From Litoditis marina (Eukaryota > Nematoda > Chromadorea > Rhabditida > Rhabditidae), in the NCBI GenBank assembly GCA_964036275.1, contig OZ038434.1:13553259-13617258 (forward strand): 64,000 nt of DNA, in the 5' to 3' direction. The notes under the pieces are model-generated. The model had not been told where the DNA came from and did no database searches. It saw only the letters and a program-made list of their open reading frames with translations. This document shows positions 25,101 through 36,915 of the stretch, in pieces. Within the stretch, counting starts at the first letter, position 1. Each line of letters starts with the position of its first letter. Position numbers and translations under genes: made by a program.

Positions 25101-27660
25101 AGTTTCACCCATTTCCGTTTCAGGTCATCCGACTGCTGCACCCGTACTACCGCCACCGGCCGGACCAGTGGGGATGGCAGAACTCGATCCGACACAACCT
25201 CAGTCTCCACGACTGCTTCGTCAAACTACCTCTGAAACAGACCTCCGCAAGCGGTGTTGTTGGTGAGTATCATGTATAGTCATCGTCGAATATATAACAA
25301 AAGTGTACTGTATATGTATATAGAATTCGTGGTGGGAGCTGTGTTTGTAGTTTGGTTCTATAAGCGCGTAACGAAGTACAACTATAATTTGTTCACCCTA
25401 AAGTACCCAACTTTCTGCTGTGCAGACAGTAGATGTTTGATCTACGAGGTTTTTAGGCGCTCGCGATGTCTGCAGCAAATCTGTTTTCACCACTTCAGTG
25501 ATTTAGCGAATCAGGAACTTCATTAATGCCAGACTTCATGCAGTTTGCCAACAACATATTTACAGCCTCAACGCGTGTTTTCACGCAACTCTATGAAATT
25601 TGCATTTATTTTGTGAAACAACTGTCCAAAATAGACTGTTCCAATGGTCTTTGGAACATGGAATACCATGACAGTTTGCTCAACTCGAAGGGAACAATAG
25701 ATGCGTGGAACCAAAGATAAGAGGGGGCCAAGTCTCGTGACTATAAGTCCATAAGTAACCAGTTGCCGCGACTGAATTTCCGGCTAATTTGTCATACATA
25801 TTGCGATGGGCCCGAAAAAAGTCCGCGAACGGATGGAACGCTGACTGTCAAAACATGATGTAACAAAACGTTTGTCAACTTTGCAGTTTTAAACTTTTTC
25901 ATTGTTTTCTTGAGCTCATCGAATTTCAACAGAAAACTAAATCGTAACCAATGCGTGTCTGTAAAAACTCTGATAGTGTATTTGGTCTGTACACAGCAGA
26001 AAATTGACGAACACAGTATGATCTGGCGTTCTACACACTCGTGATACATACAGTATACTATTACGTGAGCCTATACCTCGACGCCGTTTTGTTGTAGAAG
26101 TATGATGTTCTGACGTATTTATTTCATCCCAACTGGTGGCTTCCTTATTCTCACTCGGTTTTCTATAAAGGATTATGACAATGCACGAATACACGGGTTT
26201 TATTGTACTCAACGGACTTTACGCAAAAAAAACTGAATTCAATGGCTGCCTAATCTTCCTTCAACATTCAAAAATTCTAAAGAACTGAAATCCTATAACT
26301 TACCACATAACTAGCGCACTATGAAAGTTTACTATGGTGTTTATTTCGGGAAACATTTCGAGATTCTGAAACACATTATTGATAAGCCTGAGGTTTTGCC
26401 TTGCAACATGCAACTCAATGTTTCGCCTTGATTATAAATAAAGTCGTTATATGACTCACTCTGCTCGTTCTCTGCGGGGCAACAAGCTTGTTTACTTGTT
26501 TCTATGCTTTATGGCCGATCATTTGTGTAACCAACAATTAGCCGCTATTTATACACGATTTCGAACGAATAAACAAGCGCGGCCAAAGAACGCTCGCCCA
26601 CCATGATTATTAATTAATAATATTATGAGAACTGCGAGATTGGTGAGGATCGGGCAGCGAAAAATAACTCAGCGCAAACACTTCCAATAACAAATGAATA
26701 AAACATTCTATATAGGAAGAGGGTCCCATTTACAACTAGCTAGTGTGAATTCGGCATAGATGTAGCTTTGAAACTGTTTCAGCATCAAACTACAAACACC
26801 AGTTCACCAAGAACTGACGTAAATTTATTTTATCAGCAATGCTTTCAAACTCATGGAAAAATGTACGTGTTACGGCATGTAGATCATTTTCCTTATTAGT
26901 TTCCATTTCAGGTCACTTCTGGACGGTTGTACCCGAGTTGAGCGATAAACAGACGTTGCGGCGACGGAACCGCGCGGCCGCGCGCGCCGCCAACCGCACG
27001 AAGACCGCGGACTCGCTCGGCAAGGACGAGACTACGTTTTCCGGCAGCGACGGCAGCTCGCCGACACCCTCCAACACGTCCGTCAGTCCGCCCAGCGACC
27101 TGCCGAAGCCGATGCCCAGCTACGGGGGAATCGACATTATGGCGGCCAACCCGGGCGCCGGCGACAACTACTATGGACAGTCGCTGCTCAGCGCCTACAT
27201 CTATCAGCAAGGTTGGTTTCGGAACGAAATCTCGTGCGACATGTTGCAATCAACAAACTGACTCTGAAACCAGTTGAACAAAGGTTTCAATCGTAACCAA
27301 ACAAAATAGAACCCAAGTTAAAAACGACACCTCAACGAAGGTTTCTTTCTGTGAATTTCAAAACTTTTACTTTTGGACTGGATAAACTCGAGTGCACAGC
27401 TCATAAACTTGACATTCTACATTTCCTATAACCATCTTATCAATCTGCTTCCAGGTCTGCTGAACAGTCTGCAACAGCAGCTGGTGGACCTCGCCGCCGC
27501 CGGTCCCAACCCTCTAGCCGGCTTGTCGCCCCTCGGCCTCAACCCCCTGCTGGCACTTAGCCAACTGGCCGGCCAGATCCAGACCGCGACCGCCCTCAAC
27601 ACCCCGGCGCCCACCGCGCCAGTATCCCCCGTCAAACAGGAGCAGACCTTTTTGCTCTAA
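22159..27660 (+). CDS. Divergent forkhead (FOX) transcription factor, 4 exons
   Basis: Exons 22159-22383, 25124-25262, 26912-27211 and 27455-27660 join in phase to 290 codons (289 aa). A winged-helix domain runs from about residue 47 to 140. [14 protein letters not shown] begins it, [21 protein letters not shown] is the recognition-helix signature, and HFWTVVPEL is the wing. The usual glycine/lysine-rich wing before the final FW is replaced by [14 protein letters not shown]. It is followed by an arginine/alanine-rich basic stretch ([13 protein letters not shown]), a Ser/Pro-rich region and a Gln/Leu/Ala-rich C-terminus ending TFLL. The domain binds DNA in the nucleus. The ATG directly follows a TTTTTTCCAG acceptor, so a 5' UTR intron or spliced leader is expected. 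Intron 1 is 2.7 kb and intron 2 is 1.6 kb. It is one of the divergent nematode forkheads; C. elegans fkh-9 is the orthologue I would test first, but I am not certain. Confidence 0.9.
24390..24475 (+). repeat. tRNA-like remnant in forkhead intron 1
   Basis: It carries a TTAGTGGAGTGGTAGCGC A-box-like stretch and ATTCGAATCCGC B-box-like stretch 35-40 nt later, ending in AAGTTTTT. Stems do not close. Its first 20 bases (GTGAGTTCAGTGTTA.TGGAG) recur at 45372-45395, which suggests a dispersed tRNA-derived repeat. Confidence 0.4.
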
Positions 27661-28625
27661 CTACCCCCCTGATACCGTAAACCCACAGAATTTCTGTTGT
27701 TCGCCGAGTAGGTTAGAGTATAGCACCATTCTTTGTTTTTCGTACTCACTGTAACTTTGTACCCCCTCCCACCCAGGTTCGGCAACTGTTGTGTTGGACA
27801 TTCTTGTCTTGCGGCTCCACAGGGTCATACAGCAGCTTAGTATACTAGACTACACCTTACCACATACAGCTACCGTATGACCCTGTATCCGCCCAGTCGA
27901 TAGTATTGTCGTGTTGTGTTCTGAGTTTTCAAACAGGTCAGTGATCCAGTGACGTTTGCGGGCTAGGTATCGATTGCACCCTTCTATTTATACCTAGAGT
28001 CCCCCCCCCCTTTTACTGTTACACCGGTTGTGCGTGTCTATGTCAGTGTTTTTGCGGATATTCTTGTTGCGAGAAATCACCTGGTTACCCAATTACACGG
28101 TACCCGAGGTGGTTCCCCAACCAGTCGGTTCGATTGTGTAACCTTTGTTTGTTCCTCATGTTGCAGAGAGCAAACTAACCTAGTTCGATCTCTCCCTCTT
28201 CTAACGATTCGCCAGCAAAGCTGCTCTCATACTGTATTCTCAAGGAGTAAGAGTAGCACACAGTGGTTCGATCAGTTACCTCATTCAGGGAGACCAAGAT
28301 TCGAAAACGTCATTTTAGTTAGTTAACAATGAGTTATTTCCGAACTATCTCTATATTTTGGTCTCCTTCGAATCAGAAGTCATGCGGATAGCGCAGATCA
28401 AGTAGTGTCGACCAGTTTCCGTAGAACTGGGCTTTAATATTAATATGTACTGATGGACCCGGTGTTGTCAATGCCCACATATTTCTTCTAATCTTCGATG
28501 TTTCCTACTTTGTATTGTTGACTGACATGACCATAATTCTCCTCCCATCTTTTTTATGAACCAATTTTTCTCCGGCCCGTGCAGAGCAGGTCACTCAAAT
28601 GCGCAATGTTTTGTTATCACGTTTC

Positions 28626-28653
28626 AATAAAATTGTTACTTTCAATCTTTTAT
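28626..28653. terminator. Facing polyadenylation signals of two convergent genes
   Basis: AATAAA on the plus strand (28626-28631) serves the forkhead gene, about 970 nt after its stop. AATAAA on the minus strand (28653-28648) lies about 285 nt beyond the stop of the MBT gene. The two lie within an imperfect palindrome (TTCAATAAAA..CTTTTATTGA). Confidence 0.6.
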
Positions 28654-28934
28654 TGAGATCTTGTAACAACAACAATAACCAAACATACGAGGAAGAGACC
28701 GTTGAAAGATGACAGTGATATAATCAATTGAAAAAACCTGTGCACAGATAACAAAACAATCTAAATAAATGGAGTTCGAATCTCACCAATTCATGGGCTC
28801 AATTAATTCTCATACTAAACTAAGGTGAACTATGATTTATACTCTCTTGAGAACTTGGAAGGTCAGGTGTGGATTGGTGGGATTCGGACTATACCGGCAT
28901 AACATACAGAGAGTACACCCATACTATGTACGGT

Positions 28935-31900
28935 TTACTTCTTCTTCTTCTTGGGTGGTTCCTTCGGATTCTCCTCCTTCGGTGCTTCCAGCTTGTATCC
29001 GTGCAGCTCACACCAACCAACGGGAAATATGTCATTCGAGCTGCAACATCAGAAAATTATCTTCTAACTATGAAAAACCTGCCTTCCATCGAGTCTGTTA
29101 CGATGTGTAGGGTTGTTAAAATTGAGCCTTTCGAGATTTTTCAAAGTTTTGAACTCGATTAACACCCTAATGACGAAATTGTTGCCATCCAGGAATGCCT
29201 CACTTTGTAATGAAAAAATGGGCTATTTCGCTGCGACGAAATAGCCATCTTCTTATGCATAAAATATTCCAGGGACCTTATTTAACTGTTCTCAACATAT
29301 ACCACAACAACTATTACTTAGCTAGATACATTCGAGAAAGAGGATCCGTCATCCAAATTTGATTTCGAATACAAAACAACAGTTACTTTTTGAAGAGTAG
29401 CCAATATCTGCTCATACACTACGATGAAAAAAACTGAATAGAAACGCAACAGAAGCAAACGTACTCGACATCGAAGAATTGGTCGAACGTATCCTCCCAG
29501 CCATCGAAATGCACATGTACCAGTCGTCCCTTGACATTGACTACGGTGGCGGCACAGATAAGAACATTCTCGCACATGTCAGACGCCTCCAACTTAGCTC
29601 CGGGCTAGAAACAGTTTAAGTGTTTAAGCATGTTTTTGATCGAAATACATAACAGTTCCTGGTTTTCATCGGAAATTAGCCATATTATTCCGAGATCGGA
29701 TTGAAAATAGCCCGCTCCATGATGTTTTTGACTGATCTGCCAGCCTGAGAATGACCTACAGTTCACATTACCGAGAAGAAGTGGAATACGATACTCGATA
29801 CTTGACGGAAATTATCATAACACTTCTTTCCAAATGGCAGACACAACGACGTACCTTGAACATGGCAAGTCTGTCGGGGGAAGGTTCCGGCTTGAAGAGG
29901 TGGGTCGGCGCGGCCACCGACTTCGACTGCTTCAGATAATCATCCCAGCAGAAATCTTCCGTGTCTACAAATTATGCAATTAACTCATGATCTATGTATT
30001 CCAATACAGCTTAAACAACCGAACGTGAAAAAAATAGCATCCGCTTGAAATAATGTTTTTGAACCAAACTATCATAGCCTGTAATAAAAACATGAAATTC
30101 TATTCTCCTCATTCATAAACTACAATCTACTGTTTTGATTCAGCCCCAGGCACACTCGAAATATGGTTTGTGTTCACTTCTTGAATTCTCTAACTAAATG
30201 GACGACTTTAACTGGAACATGGTGTAAAGTGTAAAGTATACATACCGTTTAATAAAGGAACAGCTTGGTCTGTCCTCTAACTTCTACTAGAGAAGATATG
30301 CCCACTTATAGAGATAATATGTTGCGGTGAACTATTCTCTGATCTAATTCCGCCATAAACTCCTGTACTACCTTCGGGTCCATGCAGTTCGAGTCCGTGC
30401 TTGGCTGCGTATCCGATGGGGAACAGCATGTGGGAGGTGCAGTGCAGGGGAATACACTCATCCTCGGCGTCCGGTCCGTCCATTCCGACACGCAGGTAGC
30501 CGTCCTGCACACAACACACACTTTATTCTTATTCTATACCCAACTAAGTTACACGCGCATATACTTCGGTTGTCCAGCCTGAGGAACTTTCCAATTTGCT
30601 TACAACTGATTTACAGTGAAGATATAGATTCAGTTTTGCGAAAACATGAATATGGCGAAAATCGTTGAATACTGATATTGAAACATGTGCAAAGAGCAGA
30701 TAAAACTGATTTTAAACACCCATTTTGTTAAACTGTACAATCGTTTTCCAACATGATTGAAATTGGCTGAGAATTTAATAATTGCAGTAGGTAAACTCAG
30801 TGTCAGAGAAATTCCAAACACTCACATCAAGAACCTCCAGCACACTTGCGGCATACAGATCGCGAATGGTGGCGCCAAGGGGATCCATGAGCTCGAACTT
30901 CATTCCCTTTGCCCACTTCTCGCCAGTCTGCTGAAAGAGAAGAGAAAACTGCTTGAAATCTGAATAAGCTATGAAATGAACTGCGGTCACTGTGGTGCCT
31001 TCTGTATACCGTCACTGCTCTGTATTCTGATACTTACATTGTCTGTTCTCCAATCAGCCATTTGTTCCTTGGTAACATCGGTGGTGGCATACGGGGGAGT
31101 CTCACCCTGAAACTATCAGCATTCAGCACATTGAATTATTGCATATTTCAATAAAACCATATTTATTTGAAAAAAATAAAACTGGGTGTCATGATCATAT
31201 AAAAACCACGATTTGCAGAAGGTAGTTAGAAGAAAAACACAATACATCCCATTCGCAAACTAGGTCGTGTTCTTCTCTAAACTTTTTTTCGAAGCGCAAC
31301 TAGGAAACATGAGGCCATTCAATCAGAAGAACAGCTTCCTTCTTGAAAAACAGTCATACCTAACTGATATATAGAAACATACGGCTTTAATGGCATCGGC
31401 GACCTTCTGAGCGTGCTTTCTATAGTCCTTCTTTGACTCCAGTCCATAGCCGTTCAGGAGAGCCCAACCGACGTGGAAAATGAAGAAACTCTCCTGGTCC
31501 ACCCAGAACTCCGCATCAGCACCATACTGAAACAGTTGTTTTGACTAACTTGATTGCTGATAACAAACTAAACCTAACAAAGTAACCAACCTGTCTGTCG
31601 TCGCTTTCGTGCGTATCGCAGTCGGCCTTCAGTACCTGCACGCACATTCTGCGCCCGGTCACCGACCGAACTCTGGCCGGACGCACGCGGGTCGACTGAT
31701 TGTAGTCGAGCAGCTCCACGCGTTGGCCCACCTTAAATACAAATTCACAATCAATGCTTAAGCTTATATCTTAGCTTATTTTCATCAGAGGACAGAGACA
31801 GTAAATAAAAAGTATACACATTATTGACGCAACATGTAAAACCGTACCCTTGTAAAAAACGAGTTGAATTTATAGTGTGCATAAAACATAACTTGCATTT

Positions 31901-34536
31901 GCATGATGTCGATTATGCATCAACTGGTCTAGAGACAGATAATGAATGGTATACACGCACATACTCCAGTCTTAGTGTCTAAAAAATACTATCAAGCTCA
32001 GTTGACGAATACTGGCTATACACTTTCTTTAGCCACTATATATATAATTTTTCACACCGTTCTTGGAATTACCTTAATTTTACATCCACTGTAGACTTTC
32101 TTTCTGTCCGTCTCAAAATTTTTGCCGAGCGAACGTCCCGGAGAGCACTTGGAGAGGGTAGTGCTGACGGCCAGTTTGAAGTCGCCACCCTCCCTCCATC
32201 TAGCTTCGAGGAAAGCCGGTGGGATGTAGCAAGTAATTCCACTTCTCTCGCGGATTCTGAACCACGATGAATAATTACAATAATAAAAGAAATAAACGAA
32301 GGAGAAAAATCGTAAAGAGCTAAACCAATGAATAATAGAATGCTTTTTCTCCTTATTCTCTTCGCTTGTCATAATCCCCGAGACGGTACAAAACTATCAT
32401 GATAACTCGGGAAAGGTCCCAATCAAATTTTGTCGATGAAAGGTGAAGATGAGCATAAGATAGAAGGATTCCTCCGACACAGCCGTCATTTTGTGGCTCA
32501 ATGGTAAACTCACCCAAACCCCGGTTAAGTTATCCTAATAGCCAGAAAAAGCAGAAAGCGGTCCACTTTTTCGCCGAACATCCCGAAAAGAAGAAAGAGG
32601 TCTGTTTTTTTTTATGCTGAATATTTAATTTTCACGTGTTTACATCCAAAAAAAAAGAACTCTTTTTTTGGCGAATAGTCGATCCTTACTAGTGAATGTA
32701 CTCACCCTATACCGCTAACTTCCACCGAGCCAATGTTCATCCAGAACTCGTACTTCTCATCCCCTGCCAGGTCGGCTCCAAGCCAACGCAGGAGAACTCG
32801 GTAGCCCGCTACCTGAACAGGAACCCCATGATGAAAAAAGCTTGAGGTCACGGTAACAGAAAGCAAACTACAAACTGCGACTAGTCAGGTCATGACTCAT
32901 GAATAGTTTGGGGTTCGTCGTTCGTTATCCTTTAAAGTTCAAAGAAGGACGATTATGTGGAACAATCTCGTATCAACGATCCTTTAAACTGCAATTGAAA
33001 ACTGTATTGCAGTTTAAAGGACTGAACCGTTGCGATTGGAACACATAATCGTCCTTGTTTAACTAGGAGAAATGATTTCTTTTCAACCTGCTTGAACATA
33101 CAATGCGTCTTTCAACTGTCTTTTCACATGACTCCAACTCCGACCGATGATATAGTTCACGTGGTCTGGCAAAACGAAATTCGGAGAAAATAACAGCCCA
33201 GCTTTTAAAAAAATTGTTCTAAAACACCATAACCCAGAGCTTCCTGACATGAGAAAATGCAAAACTAACGTAACACTAAATTTGTATTCAAACTGAATGC
33301 AGAAAACCACAGAAATAGTGGAGAACTAGCCTTCTGAACTCTGGCCAGCCAGAAAGAACGCAAGTCCGCCTCCATCACTTTTTTGTAGTCTCTGACTTCC
33401 ACTTCCAGCTGTAAATCAGTAAATCTATATATAATTTCATATGATATCGAACACTCTCGAGATAAATAGGGATACTGTATCGTCTGAGACGTTCATATTT
33501 GGTCTCACATCCATTGGAACACAGTATTTTTCAGAAAAAAAAAGAATATTCTGCTTTTAAGTTGTTTGGTCAAGTATAATTGTGAAGCCTGCCTCGTTAG
33601 CTATAGAAAACTGTATACACAATGAAACTGCAGGTCACTTTCTGAACATAAGAAAAATAACTGAAAAGCTACGGTTTTTTTCCGTGAGCACTGAAAAATA
33701 CACAATCACAGGCTTGTGAGATTCCGGCTTAATTAGTTTCATCTGAGGAATTAGAGATTAAGAAAAACGCACCAAAACACCCTCAATGTGTTCCAGGTGC
33801 GCTCTCAGGACATGCTCCTTGAAGGCTGTGGCAGGAACGACCACATCATCCAATGGAGAATCACCACATTTCTCAAGAAGAGCTGGAATGAGGAGTTCAG
33901 CATTGCATCTCGGATACGAAGGGGGACACGGCGTTGTCAACAACAGCTTTAACAAATAAGGAACTCGCGTCCTCGATTTTAGAGCAAATGATTCGCGTGA
34001 AAATAAGCGCGATACGCAGCGAAATAATGCTCTGACCGTGGCAAATTGCAGTGGGAGACAGTGCCCCGCCACGACCACTTTGTGGAGGGAGCGCAATACA
34101 AGTTTAATCGCAGAAATTACTGCGGGCGAGAACGCCGTGGGGATCCAATGAATGGGAGTTTTCGATTCTCTTATAGATTAAACACCCAGTTTTAAAGCTA
34201 AACATTATTAGTGGTTATGTCACCGAAGAGATGGCAACTAATACTGAAAATTCGAGAAAATCAAGTGGTTGTTCTGCTCTTCAACAGCCACAGTAGGCGT
34301 ATGACACCAACTCCGACATACATTACTAGTCTTTAACAAATTAGAGAGGCGTAGGTAATTTGTGACTCTTAACGTTTTCCATCGGAAAATGCAATACTTT
34401 CTCACAGTTTCTACACACTCCAACAGATATGGTCGGTTTTTGTACCTGACAATGTGTCTCCCCAGTTCCAAGCCAACTTGTAGTCCTCGTGCTGTTGAAC
34501 ACCTTTCATCAGTTGAATTGGTCGAAAACTTGGCAT
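28935..34536 (-). CDS. Four-MBT-repeat chromatin protein (LIN-61/L3MBTL type), 13 exons
   Basis: Exons in order: 34543-34446 (ATG 34536), 33882-33773, 33408-33331, 32812-32706, 32256-32073, 31731-31591, 31526-31383, 31106-31038, 30930-30826, 30504-30372, 29964-29855, 29604-29465 and 29040-28935. They join in phase to 505 aa. Four MBT repeats are visible by their closing motifs: FWMNIGSVEVSGIG (~116-129), FWVDQESFFIFHVGW (~244-258), CIPLHC..MLFPIGY (~360-375) and FDVDSNDIFPVGWC (~468-481). Preceding strands such as GYRVLLRW and GQRVELLD support them. It ends with a lysine tail PPKKKKK. MBT repeats bind methyl-lysine histone tails and act in transcriptional repression. A TTTCAG acceptor 7 nt before the ATG suggests trans-splicing. 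Intron 3 appears to start with GC. I cannot separate the LIN-61 and MBTR-1 orthology groups by eye. Confidence 0.9.
29108..29169. repeat. Short MITE-like element with TAGGGTTGTTAA ends
   Basis: TAGGGTTGTTAA at the left is inverted as TTAACACCCTA at the right, enclosing about 40 bp containing TTTCGAGA and GAACTCG words. The right-hand end TTAACAACCCTAG of the CTCGAAA-rich stretch at 43675-44310 resembles it. It lies in the last intron of the MBT gene. Confidence 0.5.
32941..33062. repeat. Palindromic MITE, family 1 copy 1
   Basis: Imperfect inverted repeat of about 120 bp: AAGGACGATTATGTGGAACA.. on the left is mirrored by ..ACACATAATCGTCCTT on the right, with TTTAAACTGCAAT / ATTGCAGTTTAAA around the centre. 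The same palindrome is found at 43880-44003. It lies inside intron 3 of the MBT gene. Confidence 0.8.
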
Positions 34537-35252
34537 GTTGTTGCTGAAACCGAATCTCAGATTCTTAGAATAGGAAATATTCCAAACAGACACGCAAGAG
34601 ATTGATGGAAATTTTAAGCGTATAATACATACGACAACCACATTCTGAAGCAGGAATGAATAGAAGTCATGATTAATTCAGATCAGATTTAGAATAAACC
34701 ATACCGAGGACAAGGATTATACCAAGGACAATGCATCAATATTCGAATTCGAGAAATTGAATTTTTGAAAAACAAATGTATTTTTTCAAACAGCCGTGCG
34801 CGATGACGCGTAAACACCGCACACATCACTTATAACTGGTTGCGTTGGCCAATAATGCCCGCATCCAAATTTCGCTGGGTGGCTCGAAAATGTTGAGACA
34901 GCCTGTTACTGAGAGTGAAAATAAAGATGCTAAACAAGATGTAACTCCCGAACTTCCGTAATTCTGTGATCGACAAATTTTCCTAGAAAAGTGTCCTTAT
35001 TCATGCTACAACAATCGTTATTACAAATCTGCAATGAGCGCCAGTTTTTCGTTACTCCGAACCGCTGAAGGTTTGGCATTTAATGCTTGGCATTGTTTTC
35101 AGGAAATATTGGAAAATGAAGATGTTCCGATAGCGCAGAGAGCCACCACGAATGACAGTATACTAGGCAAATAACCTTACGATTCATGAAAATGAAAACA
35201 TTCATGATAGTCTTCAATCGTCAACAATAAACAAAGAAGAATACATAAAAGT

Positions 35253-35623
35253 ATTAGTAAAAAGTGGGGGAACCAACAAATGTGTGAGTTGTGTTTGGTT
35301 CGACCTCGATATCAGCAAAAAGTGAACGATACGAATTGCTGTGATACTGTAGCAGAAGTATTCTGCAAAAATAGAACAATACAAATGTTGCACAATGGTT
35401 CACGAAGCCCGCATGATATTTCAGAAATTGCCGAAGGGTATTTCATGTGTACTTTGACGACATGCGTGCGTTGTGAACCATTGTGCAACATTTGTATTGT
35501 TCTATTTTTGCAGAATACTTCTGCTACAGTATCACAGCAATTCGTATCGTTCACTTTTTGCTGATATCGAGGTCGAACCAAACACAACTCACACATTTGT
35601 TGGTTCCCCCACTTTTTACTAAT
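35253..35623. repeat. Foldback element with perfect 151-bp arms
   Basis: 35253-35403 and 35473-35623 are exact reverse complements, separated by a 69-bp loop. The ends read ATTAGTAAAAAGTGGGGG. The same short open frame appears on both strands only because of the symmetry. No convincing target-site duplication is seen. Confidence 0.9.
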
Positions 35624-35836
35624 TGTCCTTTTTTTGCTAGTTGTACTCCTACAACTTCATATGTTGCCTATTCACAGAGTGGATCTTGTGAACTCACTAT
35701 ATTATTATGGAAATCTCAGTTTTGTGTGTGCACGAAGCCGAATGCAGACCATAAAATTGCTGATGTTGTAATATAACGCAGGTTAAACGTTCCGATTGAC
35801 ATGTACACCGCTTTTAGCGGCGATAAGCGATGGGGA

Positions 35837-36915
35837 TTGGCGCCATTGACAAATCTACAATTAGAGACACCAACTCACTTACAATATAGGCATTATTTCC
35901 AATACCACATCAAAAACCTTCGTTGAAACTTTTTTTTCATTCCTGCGTCAATTGACACACGCGTCTGGCGCCAGAACGAAACGAAATTTTCTAGATTTTT
36001 GAGCTACCAGTACACACTACATGTGTCAATTACTGATTGGAGCAATATTCAAACTATTCAATTGTCAGTTTTGTGTGTTTTTGTTTTGGCGCCATTTGGC
36101 GTCTGTTCCGAGCCAGACGATAAAATTCGATTTTGAATTTGTGGATCTTTATTTCACATTGGAATATTCAATATCTGTTAACTTGAAACAGTTTGATTGA
36201 CGATAACTGATAATTTTCCAACTTTGGCGCCAATTGGCGCCAGCGCACAGTGTCAACAGAACTTTTTTTGATTTTCAGTTTGAGCATCTTACTTGCCATG
36301 TGATAGTTATTTAGTGTACCGAATTTCAGACGATTCCATTGACGCTGTCGTGAGTTTGGGTTTTGGCGCCATCTGGCGCCTGGTTCGAGCGCCAGAAGAA
36401 AAATTTCAGTTTTGGAAAAAGACTTTCACACTTTCCACCAAATTATTCAATTTCTATTAGTGTTCAACATTTTAGTTGATGATAAATAGTGTTTTGCCGT
36501 TTTTGGCGCCTATTGGCGCCAGCACCGGGCGCCAAGGGTGATGTATTCATCTCATATTTGGCGCGACGGGCTAACTTCTGCATTATAACTCATGTTTCAA
36601 ATTTCAGCTAAATCGGTTCGGTAGTTTTTCCAATAGTGGTTTTTGGCGCCTATTGGCGCCCGCGCCCGGCGCCAATGAGGAGCTATACATCTCATATTTG
36701 GCGCGACAAGCTAAATTTTGCATTAGAACTCATGTTTCAAATTTCAGCTAAATCGGTTCGATAGTTTTTCCAATAGTCGTTTTTGGCGCCTATTGGCGCC
36801 CGCGCCCGGCGCCAGAGATTACATATACATTTCATACTTGGCGCGACGAGCTAACTTTCGCCATAGAATAAATGTTTCAAATTTCAGCCAAATTGGTTCA
36901 GTAGTTTTTCCACTA
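35837..36915 (+). repeat. GGCGCC-rich tandem array, period about 140 bp
   Basis: TTTTGGCGCC or a close variant occurs at 36084, 36223, 36361, 36501, 36641 and 36781, that is every 138-140 bp. More degenerate copies lie to the left (about 35837 and 35965). The three right-hand units are most alike and share TGTTTCAAATTTCAGC.AAAT.GGTTC.GTAGTTTTTCC. At 37014-37036 the same TTTCAGCCAAATCGG word appears inverted, marking a probable edge. No protein-coding signal is seen. Confidence 0.85.

Noticed and set aside
27426..27635. Minus-strand open frames opposite the GC-rich forkhead exons (also 26908-27249 and 22186-22395)
   Set aside because: They are antisense shadows of real coding exons.
35280..35596. 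Cysteine-containing peptide encoded identically on both strands
   Set aside because: It is produced by the perfect inverted repeat; there is no other coding evidence.
36084..36915. Regular repeats as a CRISPR-like array
   Set aside because: The whole 140-bp unit repeats, without short identical repeats separated by unique spacers, and the context is eukaryotic.
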